From contig NZ_JAOQJC010000015.1 of the NCBI RefSeq assembly GCF_025567625.1, forward strand, positions 1 through 64,000: 64,000 nt of DNA, in the 5' to 3' direction. The notes below the pieces were generated by a model. That model had not been told where the DNA came from. It was given only the letters and a program-made list of their open reading frames with translations, and searched no databases. Both the position numbers and the translations under genes were made by a program. Position 1 is the first letter of the stretch, and every line of letters starts with the position of its first letter. Origin of the DNA: Paenibacillus sp. J5C2022 (GTDB lineage: Bacteria; Bacillota; Bacilli; Paenibacillales; Paenibacillaceae). This document shows, one piece after another, positions 1-8,817 of the stretch.

Positions 1-439
1 ATCCGCGCAAAATGCTCGCATAGCTCCGCCAATCGAACCCCGCCTGCCCCCAAGTAGCCTTCTATCGCTCATTATGCTCACATAGCCTCCTACGAAAGCC
101 GAAAAGTGTGCTCCATCCGCGCAAAATGCTCACATAGCCCCGCCAATCGAGCCCCGCCTGCCCCCAAGTAGCCTTCTATCGCTCAATATGTTCACATAGC
201 CTCCTATGAAAGCTGAAAAGTGTGCTCCATCCGCGCAAAATGCTCACATAGCCCCGCCAATCGAACCCCGCCCGCCCCCAAGTAGCCTTCTATCGCTCAA
301 TATGTTCACATAGCCTCCTATGAAAGCTGAAAAGTGTGCTCCATCCGCGCAAAATGCTCACATAGCCCCGCCAATCGAGCCCCGCCCGCCCCCAAGCAGC
401 CTTCTATCGCTCAATATGCTCACATAGCCCCAACAATCG
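1..439. repeat. 114-bp tandem repeat, about 3.8 copies
   Basis: Units begin at 1, 115, 229 and 343, so the period is 114 bp; the last copy decays near 430. Each unit is a dimer of two related halves of about 57 bp. One half carries GCAAAATGCTCACATAGCC and the other CTCAATATGTTCACATAGCC. The left end is cut by the window edge, so the full copy number is unknown. A sister family with period 113 bp lies at 52876-53328. Short open frames here are repeat artefacts. No function is recognised. Confidence 0.93.
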
Positions 440-460
440 TGCCCTGGTTAGAATATAGGG

Positions 461-498
461 AAATAAGAAGAAGCCCCACGAAGGCGTTATGGGGCTTC
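461..498 (-). terminator. Rho-independent terminator downstream of pflA
   Basis: GAAGCCCCA (470-478) pairs with TGGGGCTTC (490-498) around an 11-base loop. Read on the minus strand the stem is followed by the U-rich run TTCTTATTT. It lies 270 bp beyond the pflA stop, so it probably ends the fnr-adhE-pflB-pflA transcription unit after the intervening 14-bp repeats. Confidence 0.6.
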
Positions 499-615
499 CT
501 CGGTCCGGCTGCTGAATGAAGCCGATAAGCTGAACATGAACTTTAGTGTTCGTATGCTCGCGATTGATTGTGTGTTATCTTCTTCGTTCCTTGAGAAGAG
601 GGCTACTATCCTGTT

Positions 616-775
616 GCATCTTTCCTCTAGCATCTTTCCTCTTGCATCAATCCTCTTGCATCAATCCTCTTGCATCAATCCTCTTGCTTCAATCCTCTTG
701 CTTCAATCCTCTTGCATCCATCATTCACGACTCAAGAATCACGACTCGAGAATCACGATTCAAGAATCACGTTTC
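616..775. repeat. 14-bp tandem repeats at the 3' end of pflA
   Basis: Two adjacent runs with the same 14-bp period. From 616 to 727 about eight copies of GCATCAATCCTCTT (variants with CTTT or CTTC) start at 616, 630, 644, 658, 672, 686, 700 and 714. From about 730 to 772 three copies of ACTCAAGAATCACG follow, reaching the pflA stop codon region. Forward-strand open frames through this stretch are artefacts of the repeat and of antisense pflA. Confidence 0.85.
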
Positions 776-1519
776 TTGCTTCGCCAGCTGCTGAGCCAGC
801 TCTACGATTGCCCGAGCGCGCTCCATATCCCTTTCGGATGGAGCGGGAACCCCGTCGAGCATGTAGGGCAAGCCCAACTGCTGCCATTTGTATACGCCCA
901 TCCGATGGTAGGGCAGCAGCTCGATCTTCTGCACGCACTTCAGCTTGCCGATATAGCGTCCAAGCTCCTGAAGATCGCTGTAATCATCCGTGACGCCGGG
1001 AATGACCACGTGCCTGATCCACGTTGTCGTGCCGATGTCCGACAGATGGGTAGCAAAGCGCAAAATGCGCTCGTTAGACTGGGTAGTAAGCCCGATATGC
1101 TTCTGTTCATTTATCTGTTTAAGATCCAGAAGCACCAGATCAGTCGCTTCAAGCAGTCCCGTCTCGTCCGCGACGGACGGCTCGCAGTAGCCGGAGCTGT
1201 CCAGTGCGGTATGCAGCCCGTAGCGGCGCTTCGCTTCCCGGAACAGCTCCGCTACGAAAGCGGCTTGCAGCGTCGGCTCTCCGCCCGTAACGGTCAAGCC
1301 GCCGCCGGATGCCCGGTAATAGCGGAGATACGGCTCGATCTCCGCAAGCACTTCATCTACGGACATTTCCTGCCCGTCTCCCTTATCCCAAGTGTCGGGA
1401 TTGTGGCAGAAGCGGCAGCGCAATGCGCATCCTTGCATGAACAAGACGAAGCGTATACCGGGACCGTCTACTGTGCCGAAGGTTTCGAAGGAATGAATGC
1501 GGCCCCTGACGTCGCTCAT
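767..1519 (-). CDS. pflA: Pyruvate formate-lyase activating enzyme
   Basis: Radical-SAM activase that abstracts a hydrogen from the catalytic glycine of pyruvate formate-lyase (PflB) in the cytoplasm under anaerobic conditions. The 250-residue protein carries the family CxxxCxxC motif (C31, C35, C38) for the SAM-binding 4Fe-4S cluster, an N-terminal GTVDGPGIRFVLFMQGC signature and the GGEP motif near residue 80. Length and motifs match single-domain PflA rather than the longer glycyl-radical activases with extra ferredoxin domains. Its ATG overlaps the pflB TAA by one base, so it is co-transcribed and translationally coupled with its substrate. The gene ends immediately before a run of 14-bp repeats. 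Identification is secure from motif and context. Confidence 0.97.
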   Translation of the reverse strand: MSDVRGRIHSFETFGTVDGPGIRFVLFMQGCALRCRFCHNPDTWDKGDGQEMSVDEVLAEIEPYLRYYRASGGGLTVTGGEPTLQAAFVAELFREAKRRYGLHTALDSSGYCEPSVADETGLLEATDLVLLDLKQINEQKHIGLTTQSNERILRFATHLSDIGTTTWIRHVVIPGVTDDYSDLQELGRYIGKLKCVQKIELLPYHRMGVYKWQQLGLPYMLDGVPAPSERDMERARAIVELAQQLAKQET

Positions 1520-3780
1520 TACATTTCACCGTGGAACGTCCGGCTGATGACTTCAAGCTGCTGTTCCTTCGTCAGCTTGATGAAGTTGACCGCATAGCCC
1601 GATACGCGTACAGTCAGCTGCGGATACTGCTCCGGATGCTCCATCGCCGCTTGCAGCGTAGCCCGATCGAACACATTCACATTGAGGTGATGGCCTCCGT
1701 TGCCCATATAGCCGTCCAGCAGCGCGGTCAAGTTGTCGACTTGCCCTTCCGCTTCTCGGCCCAGCGCCTTGCCTACGATCGAGAACGTGTTGGAGATGCC
1801 GTCAAGCGAGTGCTCGTAAGGCAGCTTGGCTACGCTGGCGAGCGAAGCGAGCGCGCCCTTGCGGTCGCGGCCGTGCATTGGATTGGCGCCGGGCGCGAAC
1901 GGCTCGCCTGCTTTCCGTCCGTCCGGCGTCGAGCCCGTCTTCTTGCCGTAGACGACGTTCGAAGTAATCGTCAGGACGGATTGCGTCGGAATGGCGTCGC
2001 GATACGGCTTATGCGTACGAAGCTTGTTCATGAACGTCTCTACAAGTCCGACGGCAATGTCATCGACGCGTTGGTCGTTGTTGCCGTATTGCGGGTAGTC
2101 GCCTTCGATGCGGAAGTCGACAGCGATGCCGTCCTCATTGCGGATCGGATATACCTTGGCATGCTTGATGGCGCTGAGGCTGTCGGCGACGACGGACAAG
2201 CCGGCGATGCCGCATGCCATCGTGCGGATAATCTCCCGGTCGTGCAGGGCGAATTCCAGTCGCTCGTAGCAATATTTGTCATGCATATAGTGAATGACGT
2301 TCAATGTGTTCATATACAGTCCTGCCAGCCAATCCATCACCTTGTCGAAGCGCGCTACTACATCATCATAATCCAGCAATTCGGCTGTGATCGGCGCTTC
2401 CGCCGAGGATACGACTTGCAAGCCCAGCTTCTCATCCACGCCGCCGTTGATGGCGTACAGAAGGGCCTTTGCCAGATTGGCGCGAGCTCCGAAGAACTGC
2501 ATTTGCTTTCCGATCCGCATAGCGGATACACAGCAGGCGATGCCGTAATCGTCCCCGAACTGCGGACGCATCAGGTCGTCGTTCTCATATTGGATGGAGC
2601 TGGTCTCGATGGATACCTTGGCGCAGAACTTCTTGAAGCCTTCCGGCAGCTGCTCGGACCAGAGCACAGTTAAGTTCGGCTCTGGAGCAGGACCCAGATT
2701 GTACAGCGTATGAAGCAGGCGGAACGACGTCTTCGTGACCATCGGCCGGCCGTCTTCAGCAATGCCGCCGATCGCTTCCGTTACCCAGGTAGGGTCGCCG
2801 CTGAACAGTTCGTTGTAGTCCGGCGTACGTAGGAACTTCACGATGCGAAGCTTCATGACGAAGTGGTCGATCATCTCCTGCGCTTCCTGCTCTGTCAGCA
2901 TGCCGTCTCTCAGATCGCGTTCGAAGTAGATGTCCAGGAAGGTGGAGACGCGGCCAAGGCTCATCGCCGCTCCGTTCTGCTCCTTAATCGCGCCCAGGTA
3001 GGCAAAATACAGCCATTGCACCGCCTCCAGCGCATTGCTTGCAGGCCGGGAAATGTCGAAGCCGTAAGAGGCGGCCATCTCCTTCAGTTCCAGCAGCGCG
3101 CGGAGCTGCTCGGAATGCTCTTCGCGCTCGCGCATGACCGCTTCAGTCATATCCGCATGGTCGGTCAACGCCCGATCCCGTTTCTTCTCCTCGATGAGTC
3201 GGTCTACGCCGTACAGCGCCACACGCCGGTAGTCGCCGATGATGCGGCCTCTGCCGTAAGCGTCCGGCAAGCCGGTAATAATGCCGGCCTTGCGCGCCAG
3301 CCTCATATCAGGCGTATAAGCGTCGAATACGCCTTGGTTATGCGTCTTGCGAATGTCTGTGAAGAGCTTCACAATCTCTTCCGGAAGTTCAAAGCCGTAC
3401 GCCTCACAAGCATCTTGCACCATGCGAATGCCGCCGAACGGCTGGATCGAGCGCTTGAACGGCTCGTCTGTCTGAACGCCGACGATCTGCTCCAGCTTCT
3501 TGTCGATATACCCCGGCTTATGGGACACAATCGTGGATGGCGTATTCACGTCTACATCCAGCACACCGCCGCGCTGCCGCTCCTGACGGGTCAGCTCGCT
3601 AATCTCATCCCATAGCTTCTTCGTCGCCTCCGTCGCGCCTGCCAGGAAGGAATCGCCGCCCACGTAAGGCGTCATGTTCGCAAGAATGAACGCTCTGACA
3701 TTGACGCGCTGCTCCCACTGACCGCCCTGGAATCCTTGCCATGCATCATCCCGCTTTACTTGCTGCTTGGTGGTAGTCAT
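1519..3780 (-). CDS. pflB: Formate C-acetyltransferase (pyruvate formate-lyase)
   Basis: Converts pyruvate and CoA to acetyl-CoA and formate, the oxygen-sensitive entry to mixed-acid fermentation. At 753 residues it has the usual PflB length. Visible signatures are the paired active-site cysteines in IACCVSAM (C416, C417) and the glycyl-radical motif RVSGYAVNF near the C-terminus, with the radical glycine at about G728. The start is supported by AGGAGG about eight bases upstream. It sits 100 bp downstream of adhE on the same strand and overlaps pflA, giving an adhE-pflB-pflA unit in which AdhE consumes the acetyl-CoA. No separate Fnr site is visible in the adhE-pflB gap, so transcription probably comes from the adhE promoter. 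Confidence 0.98.
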   Translation of the reverse strand: MTTTKQQVKRDDAWQGFQGGQWEQRVNVRAFILANMTPYVGGDSFLAGATEATKKLWDEISELTRQERQRGGVLDVDVNTPSTIVSHKPGYIDKKLEQIVGVQTDEPFKRSIQPFGGIRMVQDACEAYGFELPEEIVKLFTDIRKTHNQGVFDAYTPDMRLARKAGIITGLPDAYGRGRIIGDYRRVALYGVDRLIEEKKRDRALTDHADMTEAVMREREEHSEQLRALLELKEMAASYGFDISRPASNALEAVQWLYFAYLGAIKEQNGAAMSLGRVSTFLDIYFERDLRDGMLTEQEAQEMIDHFVMKLRIVKFLRTPDYNELFSGDPTWVTEAIGGIAEDGRPMVTKTSFRLLHTLYNLGPAPEPNLTVLWSEQLPEGFKKFCAKVSIETSSIQYENDDLMRPQFGDDYGIACCVSAMRIGKQMQFFGARANLAKALLYAINGGVDEKLGLQVVSSAEAPITAELLDYDDVVARFDKVMDWLAGLYMNTLNVIHYMHDKYCYERLEFALHDREIIRTMACGIAGLSVVADSLSAIKHAKVYPIRNEDGIAVDFRIEGDYPQYGNNDQRVDDIAVGLVETFMNKLRTHKPYRDAIPTQSVLTITSNVVYGKKTGSTPDGRKAGEPFAPGANPMHGRDRKGALASLASVAKLPYEHSLDGISNTFSIVGKALGREAEGQVDNLTALLDGYMGNGGHHLNVNVFDRATLQAAMEHPEQYPQLTVRVSGYAVNFIKLTKEQQLEVISRTFHGEM

Positions 3781-3805
3781 ACTTGTAACCTCCTAGGGAA
3801 TAATA

Positions 3806-3832
3806 GGAGAGAGAGCGCAGGGCTCTCATCTC
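3806..3832 (-). other. Hairpin between adhE and pflB
   Basis: GAGAGC (3811-3816) pairs with GCTCTC (3822-3827) and the flanking GGAGA/TCTCC extends the stem past one bulged base. No U-run follows on the minus strand, so it looks more like an mRNA-processing or stability element in a polycistronic transcript than a terminator. A partial terminator is the alternative. Confidence 0.4.
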
Positions 3833-3880
3833 CTTCGAATAAGTGGCATTGCTTCGCTAACGTCCGACCGAGCTATTTCT

Positions 3881-6490
3881 CTACTCGAACGTGCCGTAGT
3901 ACGTTTTCTTGTACACTTCCGCAAGCTCCGTAACGAGCGGCAGACGCGGATTGGCCGTCGTACACTGATCCTCGAACGCCCGATCGGCCAAGTAATCCAC
4001 CTTGGAGAGGAATTCCTTCTCGTTCACGCCCGCCTCTTGGAAGCTCTCCGGTATGCCGAGCGAACGGTTCAGCTTGCGCACCGCTTCGATCAGGCTGTTC
4101 ACGCCGTCGGCTGTGGAGCCGGCAGGCAATCCCAGCATACGGGCGATCTCGGCGTAACGGACATCCGCTTTGAAGTGGTCATATTTCGGGAACGACTGGA
4201 ACTTCGTCGGACGCTGCGCATTGTAGCGAATGACATGCGGCATCAGAATCGCATTGGTGCGGCCGTGCGCGAGGTGGAATTCCGCCCCGAACTTATGCGC
4301 CAAGCTGTGGTTGATGCCGAGGAACGCATTGGCGAAGGCCATGCCGGCGATCGTCGACGCATTGTGCATTTTCTCCCGGGCGACTACATCACCTGTTGCG
4401 AACGATTTCTCCAGATTCTCGAAGACAAGCTGGATTGCCTTCATCGCCAGACCGTCCGTATAGTCGTTCGCCATGACGGATACGTACGATTCGATCGCAT
4501 GCGTGAGCACGTCCATCCCGGTATCTGCGACGATTGTCTTCGGCAAGCTGTATACATACTCGGGATCGATGATCGCTACGTCAGGCGTCAGCTCGTAATC
4601 GGCCAGCGGGTATTTCGTGTTGCCGTTTTTCTTGTCGGTAATGACGGCGAAGGAAGTTACCTCCGAGCCAGTGCCCGATGTTGTCGGAATCGCGACGAAC
4701 TGCGCCTTGTTGCCAAGTCTAGGATATTTGTAGACACGCTTGCGAATGTCCAGGAACTTCATTTTGATTGCTTCGAAATTCGTGTCCGGGTATTCATAGA
4801 ACAGCCACATCGCCTTCGCTGCATCCATCGGAGAGCCGCCGCCAAGTGCGATGATGCAGTCCGGCTGGAAGCGATTCATCACATCGGTGCCACGCGCCAC
4901 GGTTTCCACTGATGGATCGGGCTCAATATCCTCGAATATTTCGATTTGAACGGGCTGCTTGCGTTTGCGCAAGTAATATTCGATCTTTTCGACGTAACCC
5001 AGCTTGACCATCATCGCATCTGTGACGATGAGCACACGGCTGATGTCCGGCATTTTGGCAAGATATTGGGTCGCACCGCGTTCAAAGTAGATTTTCGGCG
5101 GTATTTTGAACCATTGCATATTCACAGTACGGTCCGCTACGCGCTTAATGTTGAGCAGGTTGACGGCAGACACGTTGTTGGTCGTGGAGTTATGGCCGTA
5201 TGAACCGCATCCCAGCGTAAGCGACGGAAGATTCGTATTGTAGATGTCGCCGATCGCACCGTGTGTAGAAGGCGAATTGACGATGACCCGTCCAGTCTGC
5301 AAGCGTGCGGCGAACGCTTCGATTACCGCTTCATTACTGGAGTGGATGACCGAAGAGTGGCCCATGCCGCCGTATTGCACGACCTCAGCGGAACGCTGGA
5401 TGCCCTGCTCGGCATTTTTGACGCGGTAGCAAGCCAGCACTGGACTTAGCTTCTCGGCAGATAACGGATACTCATCGCCTACTCCGCCAAGCTCCGCGAC
5501 GAGAATTTTCGTGTCCTCCGGTACGTTCACGCCTGCCATCTTGGCGATCGTCACAGCGGATTGGCCGACGATGACGCCGTTAACCGCGCATTTCTCGGAG
5601 TTGATGACCAGACCGGATACAGCCGCGGTTTCCTGCTCGTTCAAGAAGTAGCAGCCTAGCGCGCTCATCATGTTTTTCACCGCATCGTATACTGGTTCTT
5701 CAATAATAACTGCTTGTTCCGAAGCGCAGATCATGCCGTTGTCGAATGTCTTGGACAAGATCAGGTCCGTTACCGCTTGCTTCAGATTCGCTGTCTTGTC
5801 GATGAAGCATGGCACATTGCCTGGGCCTACGCCGAGCGCAGGCTTGCCTGTGCTGTAAGCCGCCTTTACCATCGCTGCTCCTCCTGTTGCAAGCACGAGC
5901 GCTACGCCCTTATGGTTCATCAGCAGTCCCGTCGCTTCCATGGAAGGCTGGGCGATCCATTGAATGCAATGGGCCGGCGCTCCCGCTTCTACCGCCGCAT
6001 CCAGCAGGACGCGGGCAGCTTCGGCGCTGCAGTTCTGTGCGGATGGATGGAAGCCGAATATGATCGGGTTGCGTGTCTTAATGGCGATCAGCGCCTTGAA
6101 CATCGTTGTGGATGTAGGGTTGGTTACTGGCGTCACGCCAGCAATAACGCCTACTGGCTCGGCGATCATCCGGTAGTTCTCATATGGATTGGATTCGATA
6201 ATGCCAACGGTTTTGTCGTATTTAATGCTGTGATAAATATACTCGGTTGCGAAAATATTCTTCGTAATTTTGTCCTCATATACGCCGCGGCCGGTTTCTT
6301 CCACCGCCATCTTCGCGAGCTGCATATGCTTATCAAGTCCGGCCAGCGCCATTTTCTGCACAATATGATCCACTTGCTCCTGAGACAGGGACATGAACTG
6401 TTCTTGCGCCTTTCGTGCGCGTTCTACCAATCGGTCAATTATCTCGCCAGCAGTTTGTCCGGCAGCCATCTTCTTCTCTTTCACAGCCAT
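3881..6490 (-). CDS. adhE: Bifunctional acetaldehyde-CoA/alcohol dehydrogenase
   Basis: Two-step reduction of acetyl-CoA to acetaldehyde and then ethanol, regenerating NAD+ during fermentation. The 869-residue protein is a fusion. Residues 1 to about 440 form an aldehyde dehydrogenase with the catalytic cysteine in NGMICASEQA (C255). The C-terminal half is an iron-dependent alcohol dehydrogenase with GGGSPMDAAKA for nucleotide binding and the metal-ligand segments HAIESY and GINHSLAHKFGAEFHLAHG. Length matches canonical AdhE, which assembles into spirosomes. It lies between fnr and pflB on the same strand, with an Fnr-type site at 6556-6571 upstream. A Rex-like reading of that site is also possible, as adhE is a known Rex target in other Firmicutes. 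Confidence 0.98.
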   Translation of the reverse strand: MAVKEKKMAAGQTAGEIIDRLVERARKAQEQFMSLSQEQVDHIVQKMALAGLDKHMQLAKMAVEETGRGVYEDKITKNIFATEYIYHSIKYDKTVGIIESNPYENYRMIAEPVGVIAGVTPVTNPTSTTMFKALIAIKTRNPIIFGFHPSAQNCSAEAARVLLDAAVEAGAPAHCIQWIAQPSMEATGLLMNHKGVALVLATGGAAMVKAAYSTGKPALGVGPGNVPCFIDKTANLKQAVTDLILSKTFDNGMICASEQAVIIEEPVYDAVKNMMSALGCYFLNEQETAAVSGLVINSEKCAVNGVIVGQSAVTIAKMAGVNVPEDTKILVAELGGVGDEYPLSAEKLSPVLACYRVKNAEQGIQRSAEVVQYGGMGHSSVIHSSNEAVIEAFAARLQTGRVIVNSPSTHGAIGDIYNTNLPSLTLGCGSYGHNSTTNNVSAVNLLNIKRVADRTVNMQWFKIPPKIYFERGATQYLAKMPDISRVLIVTDAMMVKLGYVEKIEYYLRKRKQPVQIEIFEDIEPDPSVETVARGTDVMNRFQPDCIIALGGGSPMDAAKAMWLFYEYPDTNFEAIKMKFLDIRKRVYKYPRLGNKAQFVAIPTTSGTGSEVTSFAVITDKKNGNTKYPLADYELTPDVAIIDPEYVYSLPKTIVADTGMDVLTHAIESYVSVMANDYTDGLAMKAIQLVFENLEKSFATGDVVAREKMHNASTIAGMAFANAFLGINHSLAHKFGAEFHLAHGRTNAILMPHVIRYNAQRPTKFQSFPKYDHFKADVRYAEIARMLGLPAGSTADGVNSLIEAVRKLNRSLGIPESFQEAGVNEKEFLSKVDYLADRAFEDQCTTANPRLPLVTELAEVYKKTYYGTFE

Positions 6491-6521
6491 GCTTGCTCAC
6501 TCCTTATCCTTCAATAGCTTA

Positions 6522-6571
6522 CAATTTAATCATATGCCCGCCGCATTCTTCCTTCTGTGAGAAATATCACT
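6522..6571 (-). promoter_or_regulatory. Predicted Fnr-activated promoter of adhE-pflB-pflA
   Basis: TGTGA-GAAATA-TCACT at 6556-6571 matches the Bacillus Fnr box TGTGA-N6-TCACA/T. On the minus strand a -10-like TATGAT occupies 6534-6529, which predicts a start near 6522 and places the box centre at -41.5, the class II activator position. The doxX promoter has the same centre-to-(-10) distance. The same sequence also resembles a Rex operator (11 of 14 inner bases), so dual control is possible. Confidence 0.75.
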
Positions 6572-6632
6572 TTATACTGGAGGGATGTGACAATTAAATG
6601 GATGATTCATCTAGTTCTTGCCTTCAGCCTTG

Positions 6633-7400
6633 CTATATGCGGCAAATATGATTGGGACACAACGGACAGTCCGGGCATCCGGCCATCTGGCGAAGCTCTT
6701 GCAAGTCCACGATGCGGAGCATGCCCGTTCCGACACATTCCACAATGCCGTCGCGCTTCATCTTCGCTAGCATCCGGTTAATGCCTTCCCTGGTCGTGCC
6801 CACCAGCTCCGCCAGCTCGTTGTTGGTCAGCTTGATGTCGATAAGCAGCCCATCCTCCTGCTGAATGCCGAAGCTGTTGCACAGACGGATTAACGTGGAA
6901 GCGAGCGCTCCGTTCTTGCCGCCCATCAGCAGATCTCGCAGCTTGGATTCAGTCTGCCGCTGGATCTGGCTCATCCACATAGCGAAGCGGTAAGCGAACT
7001 CGCCATTGCGGCATAGCAGCATCTCCAGCTGCAATCGGGAGATGACGCCGACCTTCACCTCGCCCATCGCTTCCGCGCTGTAGCGGTGGAAGGTGTCCCA
7101 GGCATCAATGTCGGCGATCATATCGCCGGACTGGACGATGGACAGCAGCAAGTCTTTGCCGTCGCTGGTTGACTTGCGCAGCTTCATCCGGCCTTCCAGC
7201 ACCCAATAGACGGCCGTCGATTCGTCGCCTTCCCAGAACAGGTAGCTGCCGGCGGGAAGCCGCTTGATATGCATGACGGAAGCCAATTGATCGCATTGTT
7301 CTGCGGAGAAGACATCCGTAATGCCGCCGTTATGCCAGAGATGTTCTTTCGTCGTTTCGGGTTTTGTATCGGTTGCAAAGTAAATGCTCACTGCCATCAT
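6633..7400 (-). CDS. fnr: Bacillus-type Fnr, oxygen-sensing Crp/Fnr-family regulator
   Basis: Transcriptional activator of anaerobic genes. The 255-residue protein has an N-terminal cyclic-nucleotide-binding-like beta-barrel (about 30-130), a dimer helix and a winged helix (recognition helix about 192-217, NNELAELVGTTREGINR). The last residues carry four cysteines, C242, C245, C248 and C253. A C-terminal cysteine cluster that binds 4Fe-4S is the hallmark of Bacillus Fnr, whereas E. coli Fnr has an N-terminal cluster. Predicted Fnr boxes precede adhE and doxX. The start is uncertain: two ATGs at 7400 and 7397 sit almost on an AAAGG ribosome site, and GTG at 7391 has better spacing. Divergent from the GAF gene across two palindromes. 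Confidence 0.93.
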   Translation of the reverse strand: MMAVSIYFATDTKPETTKEHLWHNGGITDVFSAEQCDQLASVMHIKRLPAGSYLFWEGDESTAVYWVLEGRMKLRKSTSDGKDLLLSIVQSGDMIADIDAWDTFHRYSAEAMGEVKVGVISRLQLEMLLCRNGEFAYRFAMWMSQIQRQTESKLRDLLMGGKNGALASTLIRLCNSFGIQQEDGLLIDIKLTNNELAELVGTTREGINRMLAKMKRDGIVECVGTGMLRIVDLQELRQMAGCPDCPLCPNHICRI

Positions 7401-7453
7401 CCTTTCGAGATTCCTTATGTCTTCATCATACTTGCAGGGGGCGACAGGCGTAA

Positions 7454-7492
7454 TCAGGGAACTCCCTGATTATATTAGGGGAATTCTCCTGA
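7454..7492. promoter_or_regulatory. Two tandem palindromes in the fnr/GAF intergenic region
   Basis: TCAGGGAACTCCCTGA (7454-7469) and TTAGGGGAATTCTCCTGA (7475-7492) share the pattern TYAGG...CCTRA. Their centres are 22 bp apart, about two helical turns, which is typical of cooperative dimer binding. They lie between divergent fnr and the GAF/two-component genes. The bound protein is unknown; the adjacent NarL-type regulator is a candidate but these are not canonical NarL or NreC sites. Confidence 0.55.
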
Positions 7493-7521
7493 CTTACATC
7501 GGGTAAATAAATCTTTATAAT
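7493..7521 (+). promoter_or_regulatory. Predicted sigma-A promoter for the GAF gene
   Basis: CTTACA (7493-7498), a 17-bp spacer and a perfect TATAAT (7516-7521). The -35 abuts the second palindrome. A very similar stretch, TTTATAATAGAAA, recurs at 8125-8137 before the response regulator and may be a second start. Confidence 0.6.
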
Positions 7522-7645
7522 AGAAACTACAATATATCGCCAATAACAATTTTGGATTTCGAGCATCTCGAAAACTGATACATTCTTATGTGGTAAGAAA
7601 TGCGTGACGTTCGGGTTGATGTCAGATGACGAAAGGGTTAGTGCC

Positions 7646-8095
7646 ATGGTTATGAATATGAAAGAAGAGTCCGGAGCAGAAGTGCGGAATTGGCTGCAAG
7701 TGCTTATGCATCAGACGGAGAGCGAAGTGGTGGCGGTCGGGCACCTGGACGCTTCGACGCGCAAGCTGCAATGGGTGGAGATGTGCGGTCACCGCAACGA
7801 ACGGACGGTCGCTATTCGTCAGAGAGCGACACAGGGGCTGTCGGGCATGGCTCTGCGTGCCGGAAGACCGATGGAGACGAAGGCGCCGCTTGGGGACGGG
7901 GAGCGCTTCAAGCTTGGTGAAGCCATTATGTTGACGGAATCGTTAAGTATAGCGGCCGCCATCCCTTTGAAGCAGGACGCGCAATATAATTGGATCGTCC
8001 TGCTTGGGCGCAGGAGCGGTGAGGTGTACACGCCTCAGCATCTCCAGATCGGCCGGCAATGGGGCGAAGAATTTGTAAAGAAGATGGTGGTGTGA
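7646..8095 (+). CDS. GAF-domain sensor protein, NreA-like
   Basis: Soluble protein of 149 residues, essentially one GAF domain, predicted cytoplasmic. ATG 7646 is chosen over the upstream GTG 7604 and ATG 7619 because GAAAGGG lies eight bases before it. It is followed by a NarL-family regulator and a HisKA_3-type kinase. In Staphylococcus a stand-alone GAF protein (NreA) is encoded with such a pair (NreBC) and acts as the nitrate receptor that restrains the kinase. A similar role here is inferred from architecture and neighbourhood, with gene order GAF-regulator-kinase differing from nreABC. No nitrate reductase gene is in the window, so the ligand remains open. Confidence 0.7.
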   Translation: MVMNMKEESGAEVRNWLQVLMHQTESEVVAVGHLDASTRKLQWVEMCGHRNERTVAIRQRATQGLSGMALRAGRPMETKAPLGDGERFKLGEAIMLTESLSIAAAIPLKQDAQYNWIVLLGRRSGEVYTPQHLQIGRQWGEEFVKKMVV

Positions 8096-8160
8096 ATTTT
8101 TGGCTGTGATTACAAGCAGAACCCTTTATAATAGAAATTAAAGAACAAAGGAGGGGAATC

Positions 8161-8817
8161 ATGATCAAGCTGTTAATATGCGACGACCATGCCGTCGTCA
8201 GGTCCGGACTGGCCATGCTGCTGGACGGCAAGCACGGCATTCAAGTCGTGGGGGAAGCTTCTGAAGGCGACGAAGCGATCGCCTTGACGAAGGAGCTGTC
8301 GCCGGATGTCGTCCTGATGGACCTCAGCATGCCACACGGCAAGGATGGCATGACAGCCACTTCCGAGCTGAAGAAGCTGTCGCCGGATACGGCTGTCCTT
8401 ATATTGACGATGCATGACGATGAAGAATATTTGTTCCGAGCAATCGGAATTGGAGCCTCGGGCTATATATTGAAGAATGCGCCGCATGATGAACTCGTGT
8501 CGGCCATTCAATGCGTCGCCAGCGGCGACGCTTATCTGTATCCTACTGCAACCAAGAAGCTGATGAACGATTACATGGACCGGATCAGGAACGGGGGAGA
8601 CGGTGCAAGCCCCTATGATACCTTGTCGGACAGAGAGAAGGAAATATTGGGCTGGCTGGCGAAAGGGTATACGAACAAAGAGATCGCTGCCAACCTGTAC
8701 ATCAGCGTCAAGACGGTGGAAACGCACAAGAGCCACCTGATGGACAAGTTGGGGTTGAAGTCGCGGCCGGATCTCGTGAAATTTGCGATGAAGAAAGGGT
8801 TGCTGCAGTTTGAGTAG
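8161..8817 (+). CDS. NarL/FixJ-family response regulator
   Basis: Response regulator of 218 residues. The receiver domain (about 1-120) has acidic D8/D9, the phosphoacceptor D54 in VVLMDLSMP and a conserved lysine in YILKNAP. The C-terminal LuxR-type helix-turn-helix (about 155-205) contains LSDREKEILGWLAKGYTNKEI. The start has a good AAGGAGGGG ribosome site. Its stop overlaps the start of the partner kinase by eight bases. NreC/DegU-like proteins share this layout; placement next to fnr and fermentation genes points to control of anaerobic or redox functions. Confidence 0.92.
   Translation: MIKLLICDDHAVVRSGLAMLLDGKHGIQVVGEASEGDEAIALTKELSPDVVLMDLSMPHGKDGMTATSELKKLSPDTAVLILTMHDDEEYLFRAIGIGASGYILKNAPHDELVSAIQCVASGDAYLYPTATKKLMNDYMDRIRNGGDGASPYDTLSDREKEILGWLAKGYTNKEIAANLYISVKTVETHKSHLMDKLGLKSRPDLVKFAMKKGLLQFE

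Noticed and set aside
536..1597. A 353-codon plus-strand frame antisense to pflA
   Set aside because: It is the mirror of pflA codons plus 14-bp repeats; pflA has catalytic motifs and this frame has none.
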